The position numbers were made by a program, and so were the translations under genes. 64,000 bases of DNA from Prado023 sp963700395 (GTDB taxonomy: Bacteria > Actinomycetota > Actinomycetes > S36-B12 > CAIYMF01), in NCBI GenBank assembly GCA_963700395.1, contig CAVOXI010000001.1, positions 434,001-498,000 of the forward strand, in the 5' to 3' direction. The notes beneath the pieces are model-generated. The model searched no databases. It saw only the letters and a program-made list of their open reading frames with translations, and was not told the origin of the DNA. The number at the start of each line of letters is the position of its first letter. Position 1 is the stretch's first letter. This document shows positions 1 through 9,619 of the stretch, piece after piece.

Positions 1-1300
1 TGCTGGCCTGACTGTCGGACCTTCTCGATAGGAAGACGATGGCTGCGCTCAGGGCCACGTAGAGCCAGAGGTATCGGGCGTACCCCAAGGCGAGGAAGAG
101 GCTGCACGCCATGTAGAGCGCCAAGGACGTGATCCCGGCAACGGCTGCGACCTTCAACTGAGGCGCTTGCCTGGCGTGCAGGAGGCCCGTCAGAACGACT
201 GCGATGAGCACAAGGAACACCAGCAGCCCCACGGTCCCGAGATCGGCGGCGAGGCCAGCGACCAAGTTGTGCGCCACGCGCTGGGGTGATGTGTCGTGGA
301 TTCCGCCGGCAAGCACTCCCGCGTAATCATGGTAGAAGTAGGGGAACTGTCCTGGACCCAAACCGACAAGGGGGCGGTCCGCGTACGCCCGAACTGCTGC
401 GATCACCTCGGAGAAGCGTCCGAGAGCCGATGCATCGTCCTCCAGGTTCCCGAGAGACAAGGTTGCGAGTCTGGCAGCGAGGGCGGGTATCACTGCCAGA
501 GCGATGGAACCAGCCAGCAGCAAGTACCAGAAGGTCCGCCGAGGCAGCACGCCGAGAATCGCCAGCGCGATCAGCACCAGCGCGGTCGCTGCCAGCGAAC
601 CTCGCGAGTAGGCCAGGAGTACGGCATAGAGAACGAGGAGGCCACAGCCACCCCAGAACAGGCGTGCCAAGACTGACCTCGCCGTGATGGAGAGATATCC
701 GGCCCAGGGGACCAGGGAGATCATGATCATGGCGAAGTAGTTGGTCTCGCCGATCATCCCTCCAGCTCTGAACGTACCTTCAACCGAGAGGTCCTCCAGA
801 GGCGAACTCTCCGCCGAAGTGATGTCGTACGGAGGCTCCATCTGGCCGAAGCCGAAGTACTGGTTGTAGAAGTTGCCTCGGACATTCTGGTAGGCGACCA
901 CAAATGCGACGAAGGCTCCGGCCAGGACGATCGCCGCTGTGCACAGGCGTAGAGCTGCCAGGCTCCTCACGCTGTTGGTCACGGCGATGAAGAAGAGGAG
1001 ACCCTCCAGGATCCACTCGGCCATGGTCGCCATGCTCTGGTTCGGGTTGTCGGAGAAGACAGTCGACATCAGGCCTGCTCCGACGAATGCCAGCACCAGA
1101 GTTGTGGGCCAGCTCCAGATGAGGGGTTCACGCCGGACGACCAGCCAGTAGGTTGCGGGCACCACGAGCAGCAAGTAAGGGATCAGAGCCGCCTCGCCGG
1201 GCCCAGCACGTTGGGCCAGCAGGACACCCACGTTCGCGAACAGCAGGCCCAGTGCGGTCGCGGTGACCCAGTCCGGCCACCTCGCGGCGCCATGAATCAC
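1..1300 (-). CDS. O-antigen ligase/polymerase-like membrane protein (3' end outside window)
   Basis: About 433 codons are open from a GTG at 1300 to the window edge with no stop, so the C-terminus is missing. The protein is very hydrophobic, with roughly nine or more membrane segments. It carries features of the Wzy/WaaL family: a long extracytoplasmic loop after the GETNYFAM stretch, a GRFSEVIAAVRAYADRP segment followed by GLGPGQFP, and the VAHN motif before a late membrane span. This family polymerises or ligates lipid-linked oligosaccharides at the outer face of the membrane. A GGAGG lies 10 nt upstream of the GTG. The wzz-like gene ends 35 bp upstream, so the two are probably co-transcribed. 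Polymerase and ligase cannot be told apart here. Confidence 0.8.
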   Translation of the reverse strand, partial: MIHGAARWPDWVTATALGLLFANVGVLLAQRAGPGEAALIPYLLLVVPATYWLVVRREPLIWSWPTTLVLAFVGAGLMSTVFSDNPNQSMATMAEWILEGLLFFIAVTNSVRSLAALRLCTAAIVLAGAFVAFVVAYQNVRGNFYNQYFGFGQMEPPYDITSAESSPLEDLSVEGTFRAGGMIGETNYFAMIMISLVPWAGYLSITARSVLARLFWGGCGLLVLYAVLLAYSRGSLAATALVLIALAILGVLPRRTFWYLLLAGSIALAVIPALAARLATLSLGNLEDDASALGRFSEVIAAVRAYADRPLVGLGPGQFPYFYHDYAGVLAGGIHDTSPQRVAHNLVAGLAADLGTVGLLVFLVLIAVVLTGLLHARQAPQLKVAAVAGITSLALYMACSLFLALGYARYLWLYVALSAAIVFLSRRSDSQAS

Positions 1301-1335
1301 TCTCTTCGAACCTCCATTAGCGGGTGTCGGGACCG

Positions 1336-2028
1336 TCAGATCGGGACGCTATCGTCGGACACGTCGGCCTGGGTCCGTTGCACGTGAGCCTTGCTGCCCG
1401 CCATGAAGACGACCAGACCCGCGAACATAAGGGCGCCCCCCAGGAGGGCGGCTAGGCCGACCAGGAGCGGTTCACGCTGATCGACGGAGTCCTGGGGCAG
1501 GGAGGCCGGCACTATCTCGGTCACCGCGCCGCTTGCGCGTCTGGTCCTGGCCTGCTGAAGGACGTCGGACGTTGCATTCTGCACAACCTCGACATCTGGT
1601 ACCTGTTCCTGGAGATTGGCGACTTCCTCCACCATCAGCTCAACCACATGCTTAGAGACCGCTGGGTCCTCGCCCACCCCCAGGATCGTCAACACACGGG
1701 ACTTGTCGTTGAAGGCAACGTTGACCAACGAGTGCAACTGCGACTCTGACAAGCCGTTGACGCCGGCCTCGGACGCTACACGGTCGAGGACTTCAGTCGT
1801 CTTCAAGGCGTCCTGATAGGTCAGGCCCAAGGAAGCAGACGCTCGCAGGGAGTCCGTAGTGCCGGTCAGGGGCCCGATGAGCAGCCGCGCCTCGGACTCG
1901 TACTTCGGTGGCTTGGCGTTCAGGGTGAGTGTCGTCAGCGCTCCAGCGACCAGCATCGCTACCAGAACCGCCCACCAGAAGCGACGGAAGGTCGTCCACA
2001 GGAGGCTACCAGTGACCTCATTGTTCAT
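1336..2028 (-). CDS. Wzz/chain-length-determinant-like polysaccharide co-polymerase
   Basis: This 230-residue protein has the layout of a polysaccharide co-polymerase. A membrane segment at about residues 17-36 is followed by a large extracytoplasmic helical region and a second membrane segment at about 187-209, with a short charged tail. No Walker-type tyrosine kinase domain is fused to it, unlike many actinobacterial CapA/CapB-type proteins. Such proteins set polymer length together with a Wzy polymerase, which fits the neighbouring gene downstream. It starts 15 bp after the glycosyltransferase stop, so the genes form one transcription unit. The family call rests on topology and context more than on signature residues. 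Confidence 0.72.
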   Translation of the reverse strand: MNNEVTGSLLWTTFRRFWWAVLVAMLVAGALTTLTLNAKPPKYESEARLLIGPLTGTTDSLRASASLGLTYQDALKTTEVLDRVASEAGVNGLSESQLHSLVNVAFNDKSRVLTILGVGEDPAVSKHVVELMVEEVANLQEQVPDVEVVQNATSDVLQQARTRRASGAVTEIVPASLPQDSVDQREPLLVGLAALLGGALMFAGLVVFMAGSKAHVQRTQADVSDDSVPI

Positions 2029-2043
2029 TCTTGGTCCAACTTC

Positions 2044-3183
2044 TCATCGCGCGGCCGTCTCGTACGCGTGAAGAGTACCTTCAAGCATCGATTCGACGGA
2101 GAATCGGCTCTGTTGCACCTCTTGGGCCCGGATGGCGAGTCCGAGCCGCCTGGTGGGGTCCTGAATAAGTCCTTCGATCTCGTCAGCGAGTACGTATTCG
2201 CCTATGGGCTGCGCCTGCACCCCCACAGGGAGCAGGGCAACGGTGTCGCCTGCGAAGGCGTGCGGGATCGCACCCACCGACGTGCTTAGGACGGGCGTGC
2301 CCACGGAGGCGGCTTCGATGAGGACGTATGGGAGGCCCTCTGTCGTGGAGGTGATGGCCAGGAGATCGCTTGCTGCGAGCAGGTCTGTGACGTCCGTTCT
2401 GTGGCCGATGAATCGAACCTGGGGTGCGCCAATCAGCGCGTGCGCCATCTGCTCCCATTCTGAGCGACACGGGCCGTCGCCGACCACGACCAGTCTCAGC
2501 TCCGGGCGTTGCTCGGCGATCCCTGCAACGGCCCGGATAAGGAGTTGAAGGTTCTTGACTGCGACCAAGCGACCGACCGCGGTGACCACGAAGTCCTGTT
2601 CCCCGAGGCCCAACTCGTCCCGCACGACCTCACGGCTACGCGTCGGCCCACGTGAGGTGAGGCCACTCCAGATCAATTGGACCCGTTCGGGGTCCGCCCC
2701 CAACTGGGTCAGGTAGTCGTGGACATTCGTCGAAACAGCGACAAGGACCCAATTGCTCCGAACACATGTGCGCAGCACATGTTCGTGCCATGAGAGGCCG
2801 ATCCTCCTCGGCTCGGAGAGGCGATACTCGCTGTGGACCGTCGCCACGCGGGCCCCCTGCCCGGCACGTCCGGCACCGGCGAGGAGCACGAGCAGCTGCG
2901 ACTGTGCGTTGTGCGAGTCGACAACCCAGCCCGGATGTTCGGCCAGGACTGTTCGCATGCTCAGGACCGCACGTGGGTCCCACTTCTCCTTGGCCACGAG
3001 AACAACGCGCAGGCCTCGATCTGCGCAGGCCGACGCTATAGGGCTTCCTGCCAGGCACACGACCGTGACGGAAACGTTTCGCGCACGGAGGGCGATCGCC
3101 GTCTCCAGGACTCGGGTCTCCGTCCCACCCATACGTTTGGCCAGATCGACGATGATCACGCCCGGAATCGCAATCCCCTCCAT
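2044..3183 (-). CDS. GT4-family glycosyltransferase
   Basis: The protein (379 residues from the chosen start) has two Rossmann-like halves typical of GT-B enzymes. The N-terminal half holds a Gly-rich acceptor loop (RMGGTETRVLE). The C-terminal half holds VGRLVAVKNLQLLIRA, VVGDGP and the EX7E donor-binding motif EGLPYVLIE, as in retaining GT4 enzymes. It should add a sugar from a nucleotide donor to a growing lipid-linked oligosaccharide at the inner membrane face. I chose the ATG at 3183 because GAGGG sits about 5 nt upstream. In-frame starts at 3195 and 3222 are possible but have poorer sites. The donor and acceptor are unknown. Confidence 0.85.
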   Translation of the reverse strand: MEGIAIPGVIIVDLAKRMGGTETRVLETAIALRARNVSVTVVCLAGSPIASACADRGLRVVLVAKEKWDPRAVLSMRTVLAEHPGWVVDSHNAQSQLLVLLAGAGRAGQGARVATVHSEYRLSEPRRIGLSWHEHVLRTCVRSNWVLVAVSTNVHDYLTQLGADPERVQLIWSGLTSRGPTRSREVVRDELGLGEQDFVVTAVGRLVAVKNLQLLIRAVAGIAEQRPELRLVVVGDGPCRSEWEQMAHALIGAPQVRFIGHRTDVTDLLAASDLLAITSTTEGLPYVLIEAASVGTPVLSTSVGAIPHAFAGDTVALLPVGVQAQPIGEYVLADEIEGLIQDPTRRLGLAIRAQEVQQSRFSVESMLEGTLHAYETAAR

Positions 3184-3309
3184 CACGTCCCTCATCCCCC
3201 GTTCTCTTAGGACTACCGGCAAGAATCAAGTGGCCATACTCACTTGTCCGGCCCGATCTCGGATAGAGGCTCCGCCCAACCGACGGGAATTCCTCGAAGG
3301 GCGCGGACG

Positions 3310-4305
3310 CTACCTCGAGGGTTCAAGCACGCGGAAAGCGGTCCACGGGATTGATCCCAACATGTGTCGGTTGACCTTGGCGTCCCACAGGGCGGTCGAT
3401 CGGTCTTCGACGTACACCTTGGCAGACCCCGAGTTGTCGACGACATACATTCCGTACTTCTGCAGCGCTCGCGCAATAGCGAGCCCTGGGTCTTCGACTC
3501 CGTACGCCTCGAGATCCTGCACAGTCAACGACGGATCGAGTTGAAGTCTGGACCCCTCCGGTAGGTCGCGACCCCTGATTCCTTGGCCATCGGACTTGGA
3601 CGCCGGGGCCACTGATTCCGGTGAGGGGAAGGGGTAGGCAAACGCCAGTGCATGATCAACCTGACCGTGTTCCAGCTCACCACCGCGAACGAGACCCCCG
3701 AGGTACGGAAAGCCACCCCCCCGCCCCGCGAGACCATCCGTGAATACACCTGTCGACGTGTTGTCCGTTCGCGTCAGGTAGCCGTTCGTGGCAGTTGCTT
3801 CGCCATTCGCCCAGGCGAATTGCCAGAACCCATACTCGACCCCGTTGCGTGAATCCAGGATGACCACCTGGCCATCGGAACCCTTCGGTGGCTGCACCCA
3901 TCGCGGGATCGGTAGACCCTGGACCACGGGAGCCGTTCCGAACCCTTTTCGGGCGCCTGTCAGATAGGAGGAGAAGTAGCCCGCGAGGCGGACCGCGCGA
4001 AGGGGGACCTCCTCATCGACGCAATACACGCCGACCGTGTACTGGTCAACGTCGGAGGTCAAGGTCATGTCAGTTGCAGTGAGGGTGGCAATGTAGTCCG
4101 CTGACCTCTCATCGGTCGGCGCGTCGGACGCGATCGGCGTGTTCCAAGGACTCGAAGCTGAGTAGGGACGCTCCTGGCAGTTGTTCAGCTCGGGTGAGGC
4201 TGCGCCATGCTGGGGGGCATGGGGATTGGAAGACTCCGAGGCAGTGAAGAGGAGCAGGCTGAGCGCCGCCAACAGCAGGGTAGGAGTGTAGGGCCTGGGT
4301 GCCAT
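3310..4305 (-). CDS. Secreted protein of unknown function with SPWNTPI motif
   Basis: The start at 4305 (331 residues) follows GGAGG by 8 nt and begins with a clear signal peptide (MAPRPYTPTLLLAALSLLLF). A longer in-frame start at 4350 would bury this. The mature protein opens with a Cys and a SASSPWNTPIAS stretch. It contains a few further Cys and a Trp/Gly-rich middle (GVEYGFWQFAWANG), then ends in a region reading KYGMYVVDNSGSAKVYVEDR. I have seen the SPWNTPI pattern in secreted actinobacterial proteins of unassigned function, but I cannot name a characterised family. Its place at the head of an exopolysaccharide operon suggests polymer modification, binding or export. That is inference only. 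Confidence 0.75.
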   Translation of the reverse strand: MAPRPYTPTLLLAALSLLLFTASESSNPHAPQHGAASPELNNCQERPYSASSPWNTPIASDAPTDERSADYIATLTATDMTLTSDVDQYTVGVYCVDEEVPLRAVRLAGYFSSYLTGARKGFGTAPVVQGLPIPRWVQPPKGSDGQVVILDSRNGVEYGFWQFAWANGEATATNGYLTRTDNTSTGVFTDGLAGRGGGFPYLGGLVRGGELEHGQVDHALAFAYPFPSPESVAPASKSDGQGIRGRDLPEGSRLQLDPSLTVQDLEAYGVEDPGLAIARALQKYGMYVVDNSGSAKVYVEDRSTALWDAKVNRHMLGSIPWTAFRVLEPSR

Positions 4306-4595
4306 CAATAGGACCTCCAGTGACTGGATTGGACACGTCGGGCATTCCACGGCGGCCCGGACGCTTGTTGCCTTGATCTTGCCGCGATCTCAGTGGCGAT
4401 GTGAAGGACCAGGCGTCGGTACCGGGGCCCACGCACGGCGAAACCGGGCATAGAGCGTCAGCGACGTTCGGACTCCGCAACTTTCGGCGGGCGAAGCGTC
4501 AATAGTTGTCACTTTGCGATCGATCCGCAAGCCGGCCGCCTTCCCTTCCCCTGGAGCGTGTGGATGGCAGCCGTTGGGTCGCGCCACCCATGAAA

Positions 4596-5141
4596 TCAGG
4601 AACGCCCCTCGGGATCCCCGTCGGTCCCGCCGTCGTCACGTGAGGCCCAGAGGTTGCGCCCAGCTCGCTCCAGGGTCGAATGCGGATGCTCGCCATGGGT
4701 CACCACGGCGAAGCCTCCGCTCAATGAGGCGCTCACCCATTGCCGACCCACGGCTATCGGCTCGAGTTGCGCCAGCCTGATGCGGTCGAACGCCCTCTGG
4801 GTCTCCTGCGGTCCGCTGACCCGCCCGAGGACGGTCACGAACGTGTCGTCGCCGTACCGGGCCACCAGGTCCCCGGGTCGTGACCGGATGCGCATGCGAT
4901 AGCCGAGCGTGGCGAGCACCTCGTCGCCGGCCGCCTCGCCGAACTGCTCGTTGACGTCGCGGAACCTGTCGACGTTGAAGACGAGGACGGCAAAGGCGGT
5001 GGCCCTGCGCCGGCCCCACGGAAGCGTGAGGTTCTCCAGCCGGCGCATGAGCTCCGCCCGGTTGGCGAGTCCCGTCAACGGGTCGTATCCCAGCTCCTCG
5101 GACAGGTCGGTCCCGAAGGCGGGTGATTCGTCTCTGTCCAC
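4596..5141 (-). CDS. GGDEF-domain protein with degenerate active-site motif
   Basis: A compact 181-residue single-domain protein reading from a GTG. The GGDEF fold is recognisable: DPLTGLANR at 20-28, the metal-site Asp in FNVDRFRDVNEQFG (D58), and AGDEVL. The signature itself, however, reads GDDTF (97-101) after ARY rather than GGDEF. The second Gly and the Glu are both replaced. Diguanylate cyclase activity is therefore doubtful, and a GTP- or c-di-GMP-binding regulatory role is possible. There is no sensor domain or membrane segment. It lies just upstream of the exopolysaccharide operon, a process often controlled by c-di-GMP, though no functional link is shown. Confidence 0.75.
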   Translation of the reverse strand: MDRDESPAFGTDLSEELGYDPLTGLANRAELMRRLENLTLPWGRRRATAFAVLVFNVDRFRDVNEQFGEAAGDEVLATLGYRMRIRSRPGDLVARYGDDTFVTVLGRVSGPQETQRAFDRIRLAQLEPIAVGRQWVSASLSGGFAVVTHGEHPHSTLERAGRNLWASRDDGGTDGDPEGRS

Positions 5142-5243
5142 GCAGGCCTCCGATGTCCTGCGCGCAACTTCCCGCCCTGCTCGGCTCCATACCGCACGGC
5201 CGCCCCATCCCGTGGAGCGGCCGTGCTCAGGCGACCCGACAGG

Positions 5244-6410
5244 TCAGGGCAGGGTGACGACCGATGCCCTGTCTGCCGGTGCCGCTGCCTGCGGGCGCAC
5301 GGGGACCTGGTCCTCCCCCACTGTCGCCTCGTCCTTGGGTCGCCCACGGCGGTGGTCCCACAGGTCCCGGCCGATCACCTGGATCATCCCCGCCACTGGG
5401 ATGGCCAACAGGGCCCCGATGAGTCCGGCCAACTCGACGGCGATGAGGATGGCGATCAGCACAGTCAGCGGGTTCAGCTTGACCGTGCGCGAGAGGATCA
5501 GTGGCTGAAGCATGTGGTTCTCCACCTGCTGGTACACCACGGTGAAGATGGCCACTGCGATGAGTGCCGGCATGGAGTGGACGGCCGCAGCGGTCAGCGA
5601 CACGATCGCGCCCAATGTCGCGCCGACCAGCGGGATGAGATCAGCGATGGCCACGAACAGGGCGATGAGCGCGGCGAACGGGACGCCGGTGGCCATCAGG
5701 ACGATGTAGGTGGCCACACCGCAGATGACTGAGATGAGCAGGTTCCCCGACAGGTAGCCGGTGACCGACTTGGCGCAGTCCCCGGCAACGGCGCGAACGC
5801 GCGCGCGGATGTCCGGGTCCACCATGTTCAGTGAACCGTCCACGACCTTGGGGCCCTCCAGCACCATGAGGTAGGCCAGGACGAAGATCGTCACCACTCC
5901 CGCGATGCCGGTGGCCACGCGCTGCAGGAACCCGGCGGCCGACGTGGTCAGGCCGCTGGCGAGGGACTTGATCCGGTCCTGGTTGTCCTGGATGTAGGCC
6001 AACGCATGGGTTCGTTCCAGGAAGTCGCCCACTGGGCCGCGCCCGGCCTGCGCATCATCGATGTGCTCCGGCAGCCGTTCGGCCAGGGCGGTCCCCTCGC
6101 GTGCCAGGGGCACCGTGAAGGCAGCCACAAGGCCCGCAAGGATGACCACCATGATCAGGAAGACGATCAGGGTGGCCACCGCACGCCGGCCACCCGCCCA
6201 TCGCGTCTCCACCCAGCCGACAGCGGGATAGAGGGCCACCGCGAAGAACAGCGCCACGATCATCCACTCGACTACGCGGGCGACCTCCCGGAGCACGAGC
6301 AGGACCAGCACGGTGCCAAGGACCATTGCGATGGTGGTGGCGATCGTCCTGACGGGCGCGCGGGGCCGACGGGAGGGGTTCTCGTTCGCAGCCGGGATGA
6401 GGGACACCAC
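5244..6410 (-). CDS. AI-2E family transporter (TqsA/YdiK-like exporter)
   Basis: This is a polytopic protein of the AI-2E/PerM family. It has paired N-terminal membrane segments (TIAMVLGTVLVLLVLREVA and the following span) and a soluble helical insert. The C-terminal core carries the family's PLVGATLGAI and VYQQVENHMLQPLILSRTVKLNP-type signature region, then a final GLIGALLAIPVAGM span and a charged tail. Family members act as exporters or ion antiporters at the cytoplasmic membrane, and the substrate here is unknown. I place the start at one of two tandem GTGs near 6410. The longest open frame reaches 6599 but would overlap the divergent BrkB gene and has an atypical N-terminus. Confidence 0.83.
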   Translation of the reverse strand: MVSLIPAANENPSRRPRAPVRTIATTIAMVLGTVLVLLVLREVARVVEWMIVALFFAVALYPAVGWVETRWAGGRRAVATLIVFLIMVVILAGLVAAFTVPLAREGTALAERLPEHIDDAQAGRGPVGDFLERTHALAYIQDNQDRIKSLASGLTTSAAGFLQRVATGIAGVVTIFVLAYLMVLEGPKVVDGSLNMVDPDIRARVRAVAGDCAKSVTGYLSGNLLISVICGVATYIVLMATGVPFAALIALFVAIADLIPLVGATLGAIVSLTAAAVHSMPALIAVAIFTVVYQQVENHMLQPLILSRTVKLNPLTVLIAILIAVELAGLIGALLAIPVAGMIQVIGRDLWDHRRGRPKDEATVGEDQVPVRPQAAAPADRASVVTLP

Positions 6411-6537
6411 CGCGCCTACCCGCACTGGTCCCCGACATACGCGTCCGAGACCTCCCTGCACGAGACAGCCCTGTTTGTGTGGGTATGGCCGGCGCCACCG
6501 GGGGTACCTCCCTGCGTACTCAACGGAAGGATCGGCC

Positions 6538-7576
6538 ATGGCTTCCACAGGAATCCGCTCCGCCCGCCGCGCGGACGTGGACGAACCCACTGACCTCACC
6601 AGGCCGACGTGGCGCTACGTCCTGCGCAGGACGTCGCGTGAGTTCATGTCCGACCAGTGCATGGATGTCGCGGCCGCGCTGACCTTCTACGCGGTCCTGG
6701 CCATCTTCCCGGCGCTCATCGCCCTGCTGTCCGTGGTGGGCCTGTTCGGGCAGTCCGGCGCCGCGGCAGACGCCCTGGCGGGGGTGGCCCAGGATCTTGG
6801 GATCCCATCAGCCGACAGCGTCATCCGGCCGACGTTGGAGACGCTTGGCGAGTCCTCGGCCCGCCCGGGGATCGCCTTCGTCCTCGGGCTGTTCACCGCC
6901 CTGTGGTCGGCCTCGGGCTACGTCGGGTCGTTCGGCCGGGGCATGAACCGGATCTTCGAGATCCAGGAGGGACGTCCCTTCTGGAAGCTGCGTCCGCTGC
7001 AGCTGGTGGTGACGCTGGCGGCCGTCGTGCTCGCCGCCGCAGTCGCCCTGGCCCTCGTCCTCTCCGGTCCGGTGGCCAGGGCAGTCGGGGATGCGATCGG
7101 CTGGGGCGACGCGGCCATGACGGCGTGGAGCATCGCCAAGTGGCCGGCCATCCTGCTGGCGGTCGTGCTGATCATCGCGATCCTGTACTACGCCACACCC
7201 AACATCGAGCAGCCGAGGTTCCGATGGATCAGTGTGGGGGCGACCGCCGCCCTCGCGCTGTGGGCAATCGCCTCAGCCCTGTTCGGCGTCTACGTAGCGA
7301 CCGTGGGGTCCTACGACAAGACCTATGGGGCCATGGCCAGCGCCGTCGTGTTCCTGGTCTGGCTGTGGATCACGAACATCGCCCTGCTCTTCGGGGCCGA
7401 GCTCGACAGCGAGCTGGAGCGCGGTCGCGAGCTGCAGGCCGGGATCCCCGCCGAGGAGACCCTCCAGCGTCCGCCCGCGCGACGACACGAAGATCCGCAA
7501 GGATGCCGATCGTGAGCAGCGCGACGTCGAGGAGGGTCGACGCCTGCGCGAGAGCCGGGGCCGGCACTCGGACTGA
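6538..7576 (+). CDS. YihY/BrkB-family inner membrane protein (one apparent frameshift)
   Basis: A YihY/BrkB (UPF0761) membrane protein with about six membrane segments. Family marks include a DVAAALTFYAVLAIFPAL helix, WSASGYVGSFGRGMNRIFEI and a terminal LWITNIALLFGAELDSELER. The ATG at 6538 follows GGAAGG by 8 nt. The uninterrupted frame stops at 7515, but one base out of phase the sequence continues as DTKIRKDADREQRDVEEG and ends at 7576, which is the charged tail usual for actinobacterial members. This points to a single extra base near 7483. The role is unclear: it has been linked to transport or envelope integrity and is not an RNase. A second paralogue lies at 31483-32465. Confidence 0.85.
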
Positions 7577-7614
7577 CCCAGCGGACGACGCCTTGGGGCC
7601 GGGCATGCGAGGGC

Positions 7615-8055
7615 TCATGAGCCAGCCGCGGTGAGCAGCGCGAGGGCACGGTCGGCCTCCTCCCGAACCCTGGACACCGGGTCGCTGCGTGACTGCGCCA
7701 CGTCGGCGAGGAGGTCACCGAGTTGATGCCCGGCGATCACCTTCAGGGCCATCTCCCGAACACGCCAGGAGTCGTCGACGAGCGCGAGCCGGATCTCGTC
7801 GACTGCCGAGGAGTCCCAGGCCCACAGGAGCCCCCGAGTGCCCCAGACCCGCGGCCAGTAGGTGTCCTCATGCCCTCGACCGTCGAGGAACTTGCGTGCT
7901 CCAGGGCCGCCGAGCGCCAGGAGCAGGCCGGGATCAACCGCCCCTCCTCGGATGAGCTCACGGCAGCCCTCGATCACCTCAGGGCGACCTCGGATCGCGC
8001 ACTCCCGCTCGATGCTCTGCTGCGGAGTCATACCCCAGTTGGAATTCGAGGCCAC
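7615..8055 (-). CDS. Small HEAT-repeat-like protein
   Basis: A 146-residue soluble protein starting at a GTG. The second half reads as paired helices of HEAT type (DEIRLALVDDSWRVREMALKVI, then SRVREEADRALALLTA). The first half has a LLALGGPGARKFLDG segment and a Trp-rich stretch. Such proteins usually act as small protein-interaction scaffolds, and no catalytic residues are evident. It converges with the BrkB gene, leaving only about 38 bp between the corrected ends. No partner can be inferred from the neighbours. Confidence 0.6.
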   Translation of the reverse strand: MASNSNWGMTPQQSIERECAIRGRPEVIEGCRELIRGGAVDPGLLLALGGPGARKFLDGRGHEDTYWPRVWGTRGLLWAWDSSAVDEIRLALVDDSWRVREMALKVIAGHQLGDLLADVAQSRSDPVSRVREEADRALALLTAAGS

Positions 8056-8206
8056 GGTCAGGTCTCGCGACAGGTCCGATTCACGGCAGGTCCTCTCGCC
8101 GCTCGGCGATCGGCAACCGGAGGGTGGCCAGATGATGCACGCGGGCTGGCCGCGGGACCGGCAGCGAGCACACTGTGCTGTGCGGGCCCCACAGCCATCC
8201 CGATGG

Positions 8207-9444
8207 TCAGCTGAGCCTCTGCGCCGCCATCCACTGGTACAGATGCTTGCGGCCGTTCACCGGGTCGTTGTGCGCGACGTAGATCCACGACCAGTGCGCG
8301 TTGAACGTATGCCCGTTCCAGACCACGTCCGGGTAGGGGGTCACCCGCGCGTTGCCGATCAGGTTGACGGCGTAGCCCGTGTTGTCGGCGTAGGGCACCA
8401 CCGGATCGATCACCGACGCCACGAACCAGTTCGGCGTGGTGCGCATCGCCGCCAGCTCGGCGTCGGTGATCATCACCGTGCCGTTGAACACGCGCACCGC
8501 GCAGGTCGGCACCGCCGCGGCGAAGTAGCCCGGGTAGGTGGCCGCCATCTTCATGGTCATGTAGCCGCCGTTGGACGCTCCGACCACGTAGACCCGCTTG
8601 GCGTCGATGCGGTTCGCTGCGACGACCTCATCGATGAGGACCTTCAACTTGGCCGCGTACCCCTGGGCCGGGTCGTTCAGCCAGAAGTCGTTGGCCTGCG
8701 GGGCAACCACATAGGCGCCGCTGAGGATGCGCTGCGCGCTCCTGGTGGTGAAGCCGAGCGCTCCCCGGTTGGCAATCAGGGGCAGGTCGTTGTTGTACGC
8801 CTGCTCCCAGCCGCCCTCGCCGCCGCCATGGAGCCATACGACGAGCGGCCGTCGCTTGCCCGTTGTCGCCCGCGCAGGGGTGTAGAGCCGGTACTTCAGT
8901 CCGCTGGTTGCGACACCGGCGCCGAAGGCGTCCACCTCCGGGTCGACGACCTTGCCCTGGGTGAGCGTGGAGAAGGTCAGGGCCCGCCCACCTGCCCTGA
9001 TGGGCAATCGTTGGGTGAGGGTGTAGGTGAGGTTGAGCATGACGTTGCGCCCGACGCTGTTCGCCCAGCCGAAGGTGAATGCCGCAGGGGCGTCCTCACC
9101 GGAGAACAGCGAGATGACGATGTCGCCGCCCCTGGTGAGGCGCGACGTCGGTCACGGTGCGGTTCTGGTCGTAGGTGCCGAACACCGTGCTGGGATCCAG
9201 GGACGTGTAGGGATTGGCTGCCCTTGGCGCGGACCTGGAAGGTGTTGACGTTGAGGCTGCGCGGGTTGATGCGGTACCGGGAGGCCTCCACGGTGACCGC
9301 GACGATCTGCTGGCCGCCGTCGATGACGGTGGCGTTGAGGTTGAAGGTGCTGCTGGCTGTCGCTGCCTGGGCCTGCGCTGCCGACCACGGCAGGACGAGC
9401 AGGCTTGCCAGTACCGCGATCACCATCGTGCGGATCCGCTTCAT
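8207..9444 (-). CDS. Secreted EstA-like esterase with N-terminal Ig-like domain (two apparent frameshifts)
   Basis: Reading from the ATG at 9444 (GGAGGA upstream) gives a signal peptide (MKRIRTMVIAVLASLLVLPW...AQA). An Ig-like beta domain with RINPRSLNVNTFQVRAKG follows. A phase change near 9220 continues as NPYTSLDPSTVFGTYDQNRT. A second near 9145 continues as LTRGGDIVISLFSGEDAPAA into the catalytic domain. That domain has an LVVWLHGGGEGGWEQAYNN oxyanion region and the nucleophile motif GASNGG, ending at 8207. The arrangement matches EstA-type esterases/peptidases of the prolyl-oligopeptidase-like group. The intervening sequence is intact in the shifted frames, so indel errors are likelier than decay, but a recent pseudogene is not excluded. 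Confidence 0.75.
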
Positions 9445-9619
9445 GTGACGCTCCTCCTTGACTCTCCTATCCAATGGGGTGGGTGGACTCGGAGTGCCGG
9501 CGCACGCCGAGGGCTCAGGGGCCGTGATCGCGCAGGTGCGTGGTGAACGGCACCCTAGTGCGCGAGGTGCTGGGGGTCGAGAGGCAGCGGTCCATGGTTG
9601 TGGGACCGGGATCGCGCAG

